This document shows, piece after piece, positions 35,276-44,472 of a stretch of 64,000 bases of DNA. Numbering within the stretch: position 1 is the stretch's first letter; each line of letters opens with the position of its first letter. Where the stretch lies: positions 68,543 to 132,542 of the forward strand of contig JACREF010000019.1 in the NCBI GenBank assembly GCA_016218365.1, given 5' to 3'. The notes below the pieces were generated by a model that was given only the letters and a program-made list of their open reading frames with translations, was not told where the DNA came from and ran no database searches. The DNA is from Gammaproteobacteria bacterium. Its GTDB lineage: Bacteria; Pseudomonadota; Gammaproteobacteria; SZUA-140. The translations under genes and the position numbers were made by a program.

Positions 35276-35359
35276 TGCACTGCCTGACCCCATTGCGTTA
35301 TGCCTGTCCTGATTCCTTATCGGCACGATTTCGATGAATTTGTAATATTTTTCAGTTCG

Positions 35360-35389
35360 TTGAAAAGGTGCCGTAATATCGTTTATAGA
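35360..35389 (+). promoter_or_regulatory. Promoter for the glycerol operon
   Basis: TTGAAA (35360-35365), 18 bases, TATAGA (35384-35389), about 50 bases before the FGGY kinase start. Five of six and four of six matches to the sigma-70 consensus. No clear operator palindrome is seen. Confidence 0.5.
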
Positions 35390-35439
35390 TGAGCCTGAGC
35401 CGCAGGCCTCCCGACCGTTACAGGTACAGATAGTCCATC

Positions 35440-36885
35440 ATGGGCAATGCGATCTCCAACGACACCGACCTGTGCCTGACCATTGATCAGGGCGGACATG
35501 CCACGCGCGCCGCGGTATTTGATGACCAGGGCCGCTTGGTCGCCCGTCACACAGTGGCCGTGACGGCCCAACGACCGGCCCATGACCGCGTCGAATATCC
35601 GGCGCGGCAGGTACTGGATTCCATCAGGGAAGCTGTAACCGCGGTCTGCGCCGCCACCGGCAAGGGACGCGCACGGATCACTGCCGCAGGCCTGGCCACG
35701 CAACGCTCAAACATCGCCTGCTGGGACCGTGACAGCGGCCAGCCATTGTCACCGATACTCAGCTGGCAGGATAACCGCGCCAGCCGCTGGATCGGGGCCT
35801 ACCGTGACCATTCAGCACTGATCCACGACATCACCGGACTGTTCCCGTCCCCGTATTATGGCGTCGGCAAGTTGCACTGGTGCCTTGATCATCTGCCGGC
35901 GGTGCGCAATGCGCTGGAACAAGGCTGTTTGCATGGCGGGCCAATGGCCAGCCTGCTGTTGCATCATCTGCTCCGGGAGCGGCCCGCACTCAGTGATCCG
36001 GTCAATGCCGCACGCACCCTGCTCTACGACATACGCCAGCTCCAGTGGTCGGACACCCTGCTGGATCTGTTTTCATTCCCGGCGGAAATCCTGCCTGAGT
36101 GCAGTAACAACGAGGCCACGTTTGGTAGCTTGAACATTGCCGGATCGCCGTTGCCGTTGACGATAATGACCGGTGATCAGTCGGCCGCACTGTTCGCATC
36201 CGGCATCACCGATAACAGCACCGCCCATGTTACGATTGGCACCGGGGCCTTCATCCAGCGCCTGACCGGGACGACACGCTGTCACGACCCGCACCTGCTG
36301 ACCAGTATCGTGCACCGCTCAACAGACCAGACCTGGTACAGCCTTGAAGGCACCGTCAACGGCGCCGGCAACGCTGTCGATTATTTTGCTGCGCAGTGGA
36401 ACATCGATGAACCAGGTACCAGACTCCCGCGCTGGCTGGAACAGATCCCGCAGCCACCGCTATTCGTCAATACCTTTTCCGGACTCGGCACGCCGTATCT
36501 GCGCGCCGGCCTGCCCTGGCGTTTCATACCCGATGCTGAACCTCCGCAACAGATGGTCGCGATCATCGAGAGCATCGTGTTCCTGCTGTGCCTGAATCTG
36601 GAGCTGCTGTCCAGACACCCGCCTGCGCTGCAGCGCATCCACATTGGTGGTGGCCTGTCGCAACTTGATGGCTTATGCCAGCGCCTGGCCGATCTCAGTA
36701 GCCTGATGGTAGTGCGCAACGATGATAGCGAAACCACGGCCCGTGGCCTGGCCTTTTTGCTGTTGCAGCGCCCCCAGCGCTGGAGCACACCCGAACCCGG
36801 CATCTTTGAACCGCACGCGGCCCCGGCCCTGCATGAACGCTACAGCCGCTGGAAGACACTGATGGAGCAGCACTGCCATGGTTGA
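35440..36885 (+). CDS. glpK: FGGY-family kinase, probable glycerol kinase
   Basis: 481 residues, against about 500 for GlpK. N-terminal nucleotide-binding motif LCLTIDQGGHATRAAVFDDQ; GLATQRSNIACWDRDSGQPL and ILSWQDNRA resemble the glycerol-binding region; MTGDQSAALFASG, THVTIGTG-like AHVTIGTGAFIQ and LEGTVNGAGNAVDYFAAQW are FGGY landmarks. It would phosphorylate glycerol; the adjoining glycerophosphodiesterase and G3P dehydrogenase genes support this. The sequence is divergent from enterobacterial GlpK, so another polyol substrate is possible. The end overlaps the next gene by 8 bases. Confidence 0.8.
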   Translation: MGNAISNDTDLCLTIDQGGHATRAAVFDDQGRLVARHTVAVTAQRPAHDRVEYPARQVLDSIREAVTAVCAATGKGRARITAAGLATQRSNIACWDRDSGQPLSPILSWQDNRASRWIGAYRDHSALIHDITGLFPSPYYGVGKLHWCLDHLPAVRNALEQGCLHGGPMASLLLHHLLRERPALSDPVNAARTLLYDIRQLQWSDTLLDLFSFPAEILPECSNNEATFGSLNIAGSPLPLTIMTGDQSAALFASGITDNSTAHVTIGTGAFIQRLTGTTRCHDPHLLTSIVHRSTDQTWYSLEGTVNGAGNAVDYFAAQWNIDEPGTRLPRWLEQIPQPPLFVNTFSGLGTPYLRAGLPWRFIPDAEPPQQMVAIIESIVFLLCLNLELLSRHPPALQRIHIGGGLSQLDGLCQRLADLSSLMVVRNDDSETTARGLAFLLLQRPQRWSTPEPGIFEPHAAPALHERYSRWKTLMEQHCHG

Positions 36886-37633
36886 GCATGCCATTCCGCT
36901 ACCGACGCTGATCGCCCACCGTGGTTATGCCGCGCGTTATCCTGAGAACACCTTGCCGGCGCTGGAGGCAGCGCTACGGGCTGGGGCGCGCTATGTCGAG
37001 ATCGACATCCAGCTCAGCGCCGACCACCAACCCTTCCTGTTTCATGATGAGACACTGCTCCGTACCACCGGCCAGCCAGGACTGATCACCGAGCTCGATT
37101 CCCACGCCATCGCCCGCCTCGACGCCCGCGAACCGGCCCGTCTCGGTGACCGTTTCCGGGATATTGCCGTACCCTCGCTGGCCGATTTCGTCACGCTGAT
37201 GAACCAATGGCCGCAGTGCCGTGCGCTGGTTGAGATCAAGGAAGAGAGCCTGCAGCGTTTTGGCATCGAGCTCACTACCGACACAGTGCTGCAACAGCTG
37301 GCATCGCTGGGCGATCAGGCCATCGTCATCTCCTACGATGAGGCCTGTCTGCGCCATGCCCGACAGCGCACCGGCTGCGCCATCGGCTGGGTCCTGCGCA
37401 ACTATGATCAGCACCATCGCAACGCGGCCGAGCGACTGCAGCCGGAATGGCTGATCTGCAATCACGCGAAGACTGGCACCGGACAGCTGTGGCCCGGCCG
37501 CTGGCACTGGGCGCTGTACGAGGTCATCGACCCGATACTGGCACTGCAGCTGGCGAAACGTGGCGCCACACTGATCGAAACCATGGCGATCGGCGAACTG
37601 CTGCCCCGGCTCGCCAGTGACGGGGGCCGGTGA
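36878..37633 (+). CDS. ugpQ: Glycerophosphodiester phosphodiesterase
   Basis: 251 residues. GDPD catalytic motifs: IAHRGYAARYPENTLPA (His, Arg and Glu), YVEIDIQLSADHQPFLFHDE (Glu, Asp and second His). TIM-barrel fold, no signal peptide, so cytoplasmic UgpQ-type. Releases glycerol 3-phosphate from glycerophosphodiesters of lipid turnover, feeding the dehydrogenase encoded next. It overlaps glpK by 8 bases and touches glpD. Confidence 0.92.
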   Translation: MVEHAIPLPTLIAHRGYAARYPENTLPALEAALRAGARYVEIDIQLSADHQPFLFHDETLLRTTGQPGLITELDSHAIARLDAREPARLGDRFRDIAVPSLADFVTLMNQWPQCRALVEIKEESLQRFGIELTTDTVLQQLASLGDQAIVISYDEACLRHARQRTGCAIGWVLRNYDQHHRNAAERLQPEWLICNHAKTGTGQLWPGRWHWALYEVIDPILALQLAKRGATLIETMAIGELLPRLASDGGR

Positions 37634-38838
37634 TGGCGGGGTTCGATCATGACATCATCATCGTCGGCGGCGGCATCCACGGTGCCGGCTGCGCGCAGGC
37701 CGCGGCGGCCCAGGGCTATAACGTGCTGGTACTGGAACAACATGCGCTGGCCCATGGCACATCGAGCCGCTCCAGCAAACTGATCCATGGCGGGCTGCGC
37801 TATCTGGAAAGCGGTCAGTTCGCACTGGTGCGCGAATGCCTGCAGGAACGGCGGCGGCTGTTGCAAAATGCCCCGGGACTGGTGCACTTGATCCCGTTCC
37901 ATATCCCGATCTATGAACAGACAACCCGCCGCCCGTGGCAGATCCGCAGCGGCCTGGCGCTGTATGCACTGCTCAGCGGCCTGGAACATTCCGGTCTGTT
38001 TAGCACCGTCCCGAAACGGCAATGGGCCGAACTCGATGGCCTGCAGACCACAGGCCTGCAGCAGGTGTTCCGCTATTACGATGCACAGACCGATGATGCG
38101 GCACTGACCCGCGCGGTGATGCAATCCGCCATCAGCCTGGGTGCCGAACTGGCCATGCCGGCGACCTTCGACGGCGCCGAACTCGATGACCACGGCTGCC
38201 GTGTCCGGTATCTCCATCAGGGGCGGACAATCCGCCGGCGCGGCCGGATCATGATCAACGCCACCGGGCCGTGGGCCCCGCAGGTGCTGGTCCGCGTCAT
38301 GCCGGTGCAGCCCGCCATCCCGATCGAACTGGTACAGGGGACGCATATCGTGTTACCGGGTTCACTGGTGCAGGGCTGCTATTATATGGAGGCACCATCG
38401 GATCGCCGCGCGATCTTTGCGATGCCGTGGCGGCAGCAGACTCTGGTCGGCACCACCGAAACGCCCTTTCACGGCGACCCCTCCGCAATCGTCCCGCTGC
38501 CACAGGAACAGGACTACCTGCTGCAGACGGCAGGCCATTATTTTCCGGCTTACCGGAACCTGGGACGGGGGGCCATCCAGTCCAGTTTCGCCGGGCTACG
38601 GGTGTTGCCCGGTGGCGCTGGCACAGCGTTCGGCCGGCCACGGGAGACCGTCATGCACTGTGACAGGGCGACCAACACCCGGCTGCTGACATTATATGGC
38701 GGAAAGCTGACGGCCTACCGCGCCACCGCCGACAAGGTCATGCAACTGTTGCGGGCTACACTACCGCCAAGGCCGCGACAGGCCGATACCCGCATGATAC
38801 GATTGATTGATAGTGATACCTATGACAGTCCCCGCTGA
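37633..38838 (+). CDS. glpD: FAD-dependent glycerol-3-phosphate dehydrogenase
   Basis: 401 residues from ATG 37633 (TGATG overlap with the previous stop). FAD motif DIIIVGGGIHGAGCAQAAAA; SRSSKLIHGGLRYLESGQF is characteristic of GlpD/GlpA. It oxidises G3P to dihydroxyacetone phosphate at the membrane, passing electrons to quinone. About 100 residues shorter than E. coli GlpD: the sequence stops soon after TRLLTLYGGKLTAYRATADK, so the C-terminal helical cap domain is missing. No frameshift is visible, so this may be a natural short form. Confidence 0.88.
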   Translation: MAGFDHDIIIVGGGIHGAGCAQAAAAQGYNVLVLEQHALAHGTSSRSSKLIHGGLRYLESGQFALVRECLQERRRLLQNAPGLVHLIPFHIPIYEQTTRRPWQIRSGLALYALLSGLEHSGLFSTVPKRQWAELDGLQTTGLQQVFRYYDAQTDDAALTRAVMQSAISLGAELAMPATFDGAELDDHGCRVRYLHQGRTIRRRGRIMINATGPWAPQVLVRVMPVQPAIPIELVQGTHIVLPGSLVQGCYYMEAPSDRRAIFAMPWRQQTLVGTTETPFHGDPSAIVPLPQEQDYLLQTAGHYFPAYRNLGRGAIQSSFAGLRVLPGGAGTAFGRPRETVMHCDRATNTRLLTLYGGKLTAYRATADKVMQLLRATLPPRPRQADTRMIRLIDSDTYDSPR

Positions 38839-38933
38839 GATCGACGCGGCGGGATCGATAACCAGATGCTGCGGCATGACTCAATAATCACTGTATACAC
38901 GGACGTTATTAACCGGAAAGGTTTCACAGACGC

Positions 38934-41900
38934 GTGAACCCAATGATAGCGACCAGGACAACGCGGCTGATCAGCATGCTGATCGTCATGCTGTATTGTC
39001 TGCTGATGACCGCACCCGGCGCCGCCAGCCACGACTCAGATGCGTCCCCGATCAAGCAGGTCAAGGTCGCCATCCTCGCCGACATCGGTTTTGGCGCCGC
39101 CGAACAGCATTGGCAGTCAACCATGGATTATCTGAATGACCGCTTGCCCGGTCAGCGGTTCTCGCTGCTGCCATACTCGACCACCGCCGATCTGACACAT
39201 GCCGGCTATATGAATGAGTTCGACTTTGCCATCGTGCCGCCGGATGTCTATCTGACACTGGAAAAAGACAGAGGAGCCAGCGTGATCCTGTCGCTGGTCC
39301 GCCAGGGTAATGAGCTGGGACTCACCCAGTACGGCTCGGTGGTTATCACCCGCAGTGACCGTACTGATCTGAAAACGCTGGCCGACCTGCGTGGCCAGAC
39401 GATACTGACCAGCCGGGCCAATCCATGGATCACCTGGCTCACTGTCAAATACGAGCTGCTCGAACTGGGCATGGACCCGGAGGACGACCTGAAACAGGTG
39501 GAGATGTCCAACCTGATCCAGCCCGAGATCATCAACAATGTACTGACCGGCGCCTATGATGCCGGCATCGTCAGCAGCGGCCTGCTCGAGGACCTGGCGA
39601 TGGAAGGCCGCCTCGACCCGTCGCAGCTCAGGATCATCGGGGCAAGAAGGCTGCCCCCTGACGTCTATCCGTTCGCAGTCTCGACGCGGCTGTATCCGGA
39701 ATGGCCTTTGATCAAGTTGGACCATACCAGTGAAAAGCTGGCCAAGAGTGTGGCCCAGCAACTGCTGCTGATCACCCCCGACATGCCAGCGGCACTGGCC
39801 GGCGACTATGCCGGCTGGACGATACCCAACGATTACGGTGATGTTGATAGGGTCCTGAAACAACTGCACTCCGGGCCGTGGGTAACCATCGAGGAACTGG
39901 TCCCCGAACCGCTCAGGCCCTACATCCCGTGGCTAGCTGGCATCACGGTGCTGGCCTTTTTGGCTGGCACCACGGCTATTATCTATCTGTTCGCAGTCAA
40001 TCGCCGGCTGCGCCGGGCCCGGGCGTCGCTGCTCGACATGCAGCAAACGCTCGAAGACCGGGTCAGGACCCGCACCCAGATGCTGCAGGATGAAATCCAG
40101 ACCCGTCGCGAGGTGGAAAAACAGGTCATCAACAGCGAGACCCGGCTGCGGCTGACCTTGAACAGCCTGCTGGACTCCATTATCACGATCGATATAAACG
40201 GCACCATCACCAGCTGCAACCAGGCTACCGAGAAACAGTTCGGCTACCCCCTGCAGGAGTTGCTCGGACACAATATCAGCATGCTGGCGAACCCTGCAGA
40301 CGCTCCCAATCACAGTTACTATATGGACAACTACAAAAAAACCGGCCAGGGCAAGGTCATTGGCACCGGGCGTGAGGTGCTGTGTCGTCGCAAAGATGGT
40401 TCGCTGTTCGAGGCCGATCTGTCGGTCATTGAGATCGTCATGGATAATGAGCAGGCATTCATTGGCACCATTCATGACGTCTCACATCTGAAGGCCCTCG
40501 AGAAGAATGTCCGTGACAATGAACAGCGGTTGAAACTGAGTCAATCCTTCGCCAACATCGGCACCTGGGACTGGAACATCGCCAGCAATCTGATCATGAC
40601 CTCGGAACGCGTCGCGCCGCTGTTCGGCCTCAACGGCCCAGTCCCGGACGCCATGGATGGGTTCATAGCGATGATCGCACCGGAGGACCAGGAGTTCTTC
40701 AGGACATTGCTTAGCCAGTCTATTGAACAAAACCTGGAATTCAATGTTGAATTCCGCGTTGCCCGTCAGCACGGTGAGCAGCTCTGGTTACACGCCCGGG
40801 GCGATGTCATCCGTGATCGGAATCAGCAGCCGCTGCGCATGCTCGGTGTAGTCCAGGACATCACCGAACGTAAACGACTGGAATCCGATCTGGCATCACA
40901 GCGCCAGATGATGGCGCTGCTGTATAACGGGCTGGCCAACTTCATGACCAGCGGTGATCTGCGCAGCACCTCGGAATTGCTGCTCGACGGCATCCTGATG
41001 CTGACTGGCAGTGAATACGGGTTCACTGCCGTCATCATCCAGGATGCCGCCGGCAAGCCGTTCATGAAAACCACCGCACTGACCAATATTGCCTGGAATG
41101 ACGAGACCCGCGCCCTGTATGACACACATGCTGCAGAGGGCATTGAATTCCACAACCTGAACACGCTGTTCGGCCATACCATCCGCACCGGCGAACTGGT
41201 GCTCAGCAACGACCCGGCCCATGATCCGCGCGCCGGCAAGAACTTTCCTGATGGTCATCCACCTATGGATGCGTACATCGGTGTGCCGGTCTATTACGGC
41301 AGTGAGCTGATCGGCATCTATGGCCTGGCCAACCGGCCCGGTGGCTACGGCCAGGAGATGTCATCATTTCTTGAACCCTTCACACTGACCTACGGCATCA
41401 TCCTGCATGCCAATCAGATGACCGTCCTCGAACAGCAACAACGCGTCTCGCTGGAGGCCGCGAAGGATGAGGCCGAAAAGGCCAACCGTGCCAAATCCGA
41501 ATTCCTGTCCCGAATGAGCCACGAGCTGCGCACGCCGATGAACGCCATCCTCGGCTTTGTCCAGTTGTTAAAACTCGAGCCGCAGACCCTGAACACCGAA
41601 CAACTGGAGAACATCAATGAGATCCACAAGGCCGGCGACCACCTGCTGAGCCTGATCAATGAGGTGCTGGATCTGGCACGCATCGAGGCCGGCCGGATGT
41701 CTATCAGCTGCGAGGATTTCGAGCTGGCCATCACCATCGATGAATGCCGGAGCCTGATCGTGCCGCTGGCCGAACAACGTCACATCACTGTCACCTTCTC
41801 TGACAGCTGCGCTCAAGCGATGGTATATGCCGACCGCGTTCGACTGAAACAGATCGTGCTGAACCTGCTGACCAACGCCATCAAATACAATGTCGACCAC

Positions 41901-42635
41901 GGCCGGGTCGACGTCAACTGCTCTGCCGGGGCCGGCATGCTGCGTATCGAGGTCCGCGACACCGGCAAGGGCATCCCCGATGAGCTTCAACAGCAGTTAT
42001 TCAAGCCCTTTGAGCGCCTGGATGCCGATCGCAGCAACATCGAGGGTACCGGCATCGGGCTGACGATCGCCCGCTACATGACTGAATCGATGGGTGGCAT
42101 CATGGGTTTTAGCAGCCAGGTCGACCAGGGTAGCATCTTCTGGTTAACCGTCCCGCTGGCATCCACCGGCACCACCCCCGGATCACCAACGTCGGCCCGC
42201 GTTGATGGGCTGGCCAACCGATCACCGGACCACAACGCCGGCAGTGTGTCCAATTATAAAATCCTCTACATCGAGGACAACCCGGCCAATATGCGGCTGA
42301 TTGAGCATGTGTTGAGTCGACAGCCGGGTGCGACGCTGCTGGGCGCGGCGACACCGCAGACGGGGCTGGAACTGGCGCGCACCGCACAGCCCGATCTGAT
42401 CCTGCTCGATATCAATCTGCCCGGCATCGATGGTTATCAGGTCATGGAACGCCTGCAGCAAGACGCCGCCACCCGTGATATCCCGGTCGTGGCCATCAGC
42501 GCCAACGCCATGCCACGCGACCTGGAACGGGGCAAGGCGGCCGGGTTCCGTGATTACCTGACCAAACCGATCGATGTACCGCGGTTTCTGGTCATTACCC
42601 GGTCGATACTAAACGAGAAGCTGTCGCGCAGCTGA
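38934..42635 (+). CDS. Hybrid sensor histidine kinase with PhnD-like periplasmic sensor, two PAS, GAF and receiver
   Basis: 1233 residues from GTG 38934. Order of domains: signal peptide; periplasmic-binding domain like PhnD (about 40-310; KVAILADIGFGAAEQHWQST, DFAIVPPDVYLTL, LADLRGQTILTSR); transmembrane helix (PWLAGITVLAFLAGTTAIIY, about 330); coiled coil; PAS 1 (about 405-515) and PAS 2 (about 525-645); GAF (about 665-830); HisKA with phosphoacceptor His863 in MSHELRTPMNAILG; HATPase (LLTNAIKYN, DTGKGI, GTGIGLTIA); receiver with Asp1159 in LILLDINLPGIDGY. It probably senses a small ligand in the periplasm. The response partner is not adjacent, and the downstream genes run the other way. 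Confidence 0.92.
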   Translation: MNPMIATRTTRLISMLIVMLYCLLMTAPGAASHDSDASPIKQVKVAILADIGFGAAEQHWQSTMDYLNDRLPGQRFSLLPYSTTADLTHAGYMNEFDFAIVPPDVYLTLEKDRGASVILSLVRQGNELGLTQYGSVVITRSDRTDLKTLADLRGQTILTSRANPWITWLTVKYELLELGMDPEDDLKQVEMSNLIQPEIINNVLTGAYDAGIVSSGLLEDLAMEGRLDPSQLRIIGARRLPPDVYPFAVSTRLYPEWPLIKLDHTSEKLAKSVAQQLLLITPDMPAALAGDYAGWTIPNDYGDVDRVLKQLHSGPWVTIEELVPEPLRPYIPWLAGITVLAFLAGTTAIIYLFAVNRRLRRARASLLDMQQTLEDRVRTRTQMLQDEIQTRREVEKQVINSETRLRLTLNSLLDSIITIDINGTITSCNQATEKQFGYPLQELLGHNISMLANPADAPNHSYYMDNYKKTGQGKVIGTGREVLCRRKDGSLFEADLSVIEIVMDNEQAFIGTIHDVSHLKALEKNVRDNEQRLKLSQSFANIGTWDWNIASNLIMTSERVAPLFGLNGPVPDAMDGFIAMIAPEDQEFFRTLLSQSIEQNLEFNVEFRVARQHGEQLWLHARGDVIRDRNQQPLRMLGVVQDITERKRLESDLASQRQMMALLYNGLANFMTSGDLRSTSELLLDGILMLTGSEYGFTAVIIQDAAGKPFMKTTALTNIAWNDETRALYDTHAAEGIEFHNLNTLFGHTIRTGELVLSNDPAHDPRAGKNFPDGHPPMDAYIGVPVYYGSELIGIYGLANRPGGYGQEMSSFLEPFTLTYGIILHANQMTVLEQQQRVSLEAAKDEAEKANRAKSEFLSRMSHELRTPMNAILGFVQLLKLEPQTLNTEQLENINEIHKAGDHLLSLINEVLDLARIEAGRMSISCEDFELAITIDECRSLIVPLAEQRHITVTFSDSCAQAMVYADRVRLKQIVLNLLTNAIKYNVDHGRVDVNCSAGAGMLRIEVRDTGKGIPDELQQQLFKPFERLDADRSNIEGTGIGLTIARYMTESMGGIMGFSSQVDQGSIFWLTVPLASTGTTPGSPTSARVDGLANRSPDHNAGSVSNYKILYIEDNPANMRLIEHVLSRQPGATLLGAATPQTGLELARTAQPDLILLDINLPGIDGYQVMERLQQDAATRDIPVVAISANAMPRDLERGKAAGFRDYLTKPIDVPRFLVITRSILNEKLSRS

Positions 42636-42650
42636 CCCAGGCATGATCCA

Positions 42651-42995
42651 TCAGCCTGGCGGCCACGCCATGCCGCGGCCGCCCAGCAGGTGCAGATGGA
42701 GATGAAACACCGTCTGTCCGCCATCGGCATTACAGTTCATGACGGTTCGGAATCCGGATTGCGCGATGCCCAGGTCACTCGCCACCCTGGCCGCGGCCAG
42801 CAACAGCCGGCCGGCGAGCCCGGCCTGGTCCGCCTGCAGATCATTCAAGGTCGCGATGTGCAGCTTCGGGATGAGCAGCACGTGCACCGGCGCCTGCGGA
42901 TGAAGATCACGAAAGGCCAGCAGCTGCTGATCCTCATAGACAATATCCGGCTGGATCTGACGCGCCACCATCTTGCAAAACAGACATTCGCTCAT
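42651..42995 (-). CDS. hinT: Histidine-triad nucleotide-binding protein (HinT-like)
   Basis: 114 residues from ATG 42995. HIT motif VFHLHLHLLGG at the C-terminus with the catalytic histidine triad; N-terminal CLFCKMVARQIQPDIVYED. Purine nucleoside phosphoramidase activity is known for the family. Last gene of a five-gene minus-strand run, 38 bases after cpdA. Confidence 0.95.
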   Translation of the reverse strand: MSECLFCKMVARQIQPDIVYEDQQLLAFRDLHPQAPVHVLLIPKLHIATLNDLQADQAGLAGRLLLAAARVASDLGIAQSGFRTVMNCNADGGQTVFHLHLHLLGGRGMAWPPG

Positions 42996-43033
42996 CTTAT
43001 ACCTCGCATGGTTCAATTCCGCAGCAATCCATC

Positions 43034-43777
43034 TCAAAACTGGTTGAGGCGCACGATCCCGCTGGTTAATCTACCCCCGGGCCCCGGCCGCAGCCAGCGA
43101 TAGGCCGGCAAGCCGTCATCGAGTGCATAGTCAGCGCTGTGCACACGAAACTGCACCGCGGTCGCCGGGGTACCATAGACGGCTATACCCAGATGTTCGG
43201 TCGCAAACTCCTGATGGATATGTCCGGACACCACCGCCCGCACCCGGCATGGTGCATTCAATAGCAGCGGCCACACCGCCGCGGCGTCCGCCACCCGCTG
43301 TTGATCCAGCCAGCGGCTGCCACAGGGCAGCAACGGGTGATGCATGGCGACGATGACATCACGACCGGGATGATTATTCAACACCCGCTCAAGATCATGC
43401 AAGCGTTCGGCGCCCAGGCGGCCGCCGACCTGGCCGGGCTGGCTGCTGTCGAGCAACACACACAGCCAGTCACCGTACTCGATCAGCGACTGGCAATTGA
43501 CCTGGTCCGTTGCCAGTATCGATTGCATCAGCGGCACCGCATCATGATTGCCGGGCAGACAGCGTACCGGACAGGGCAAGGTCTGCAGCAAACCCAGCAG
43601 GTTCCGGTAACCCTGCGCGCTGTCATCGTGAACCAGATCACCGGTCACCAGCACCAGCTGCGGTGCAAGGCCGCGGATCTGTTCAATCACCCGCGCCAGA
43701 TGATCATAGGGGTTGATGCCCTTGAACAGCTGCCTTGGGTCGGCCAGCAGGTGGGTGTCGGTCAATTGAATGATCAC
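43034..43777 (-). CDS. cpdA: Metallophosphoesterase, probable 3',5'-cAMP phosphodiesterase
   Basis: 247 residues. Metal motifs: QLTDTHLLAD, LVTGDLVHDD, PGNHDAVPL, AMHHPLLP and SGHIHQEF, the five blocks of class III cyclic nucleotide phosphodiesterases. E. coli CpdA is 275 residues. It would lower cAMP. It begins 2 bases after the tsaB stop. Confidence 0.88.
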   Translation of the reverse strand: MIIQLTDTHLLADPRQLFKGINPYDHLARVIEQIRGLAPQLVLVTGDLVHDDSAQGYRNLLGLLQTLPCPVRCLPGNHDAVPLMQSILATDQVNCQSLIEYGDWLCVLLDSSQPGQVGGRLGAERLHDLERVLNNHPGRDVIVAMHHPLLPCGSRWLDQQRVADAAAVWPLLLNAPCRVRAVVSGHIHQEFATEHLGIAVYGTPATAVQFRVHSADYALDDGLPAYRWLRPGPGGRLTSGIVRLNQF

Positions 43778-43779
43778 TG

Positions 43780-44472
43780 TCAGCGGTCACTGCTGGCCGG
43801 TTTGGACGCAACCTGGTCACGCAGATAGACCGGCAATACCCGGTCCGCCGCAACCCCCAGTCCCTGCTGCAACAGCCTCTGCCCAAGCAGCGCCACATCA
43901 CGGGCCTGCGGATAGATGTCGGCGATGCAGTCCTGACAACAGTCACCGAGCTGCTGCGTCAGCAGCGTCCGGTATTGCAGCCAGGCACTGCCCGCACCGA
44001 GCCATCCGCTCGTCGTCGGCCGCGGTACAGCCGCGGGCAGGCACACCTGCTCGCCCCCCTGCAGCTGCATGCACTGCTGCGCACCGAGGACGTATTGCCC
44101 CCAATACACCTGCTGCAACCGGGCATCGAGTCCGGCCAGCACCTGTATTGCACCATGGCTACGCCAGGCCTGCTGCGCCAGCGCCGCCAGTGTCGACACC
44201 GCGGCGACCGGCAGGTCACACCCGTAGGCGATACCCTGAATGACACTGCTGGCAACACGCACCCCGGTAAAGGCGCCGGGTCCGCGGCCAAAGGCCAGCC
44301 CGTCAAGCTGGCGCACACCCAGGCCGGCCTCGGCCAGCACACTGTCGATCATCGGCAGGATCAGTTCGGTATGCTGGCGCGGCGCAATCTGGCAACGCTG
44401 ATACAACTCACCACCTGCCAGCAACGCGGCCGAACAGGCATCGGTCGAGGTGTCGATCGCCAGGATGTTCAT
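43780..44472 (-). CDS. tsaB: tRNA threonylcarbamoyladenosine biosynthesis protein TsaB
   Basis: 230 residues (E. coli 231). ILAIDTSTDACSAALLAGG and AFGRGPGAFTGVRVASSVIQ are the ASKHA-fold motifs of TsaB. It acts with TsaD and TsaE to make t6A37 on ANN-decoding tRNAs. The start overlaps the helicase stop by 4 bases; the yoaA-tsaB adjacency is also seen in E. coli. Confidence 0.95.
   Translation of the reverse strand: MNILAIDTSTDACSAALLAGGELYQRCQIAPRQHTELILPMIDSVLAEAGLGVRQLDGLAFGRGPGAFTGVRVASSVIQGIAYGCDLPVAAVSTLAALAQQAWRSHGAIQVLAGLDARLQQVYWGQYVLGAQQCMQLQGGEQVCLPAAVPRPTTSGWLGAGSAWLQYRTLLTQQLGDCCQDCIADIYPQARDVALLGQRLLQQGLGVAADRVLPVYLRDQVASKPASSDR

Noticed and set aside
43301-43828. Plus-strand 175-codon frame opposite cpdA/tsaB
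   Set aside because: Repetitive, His/Gln-rich translation without a ribosome site; the other strand has conserved enzyme motifs.
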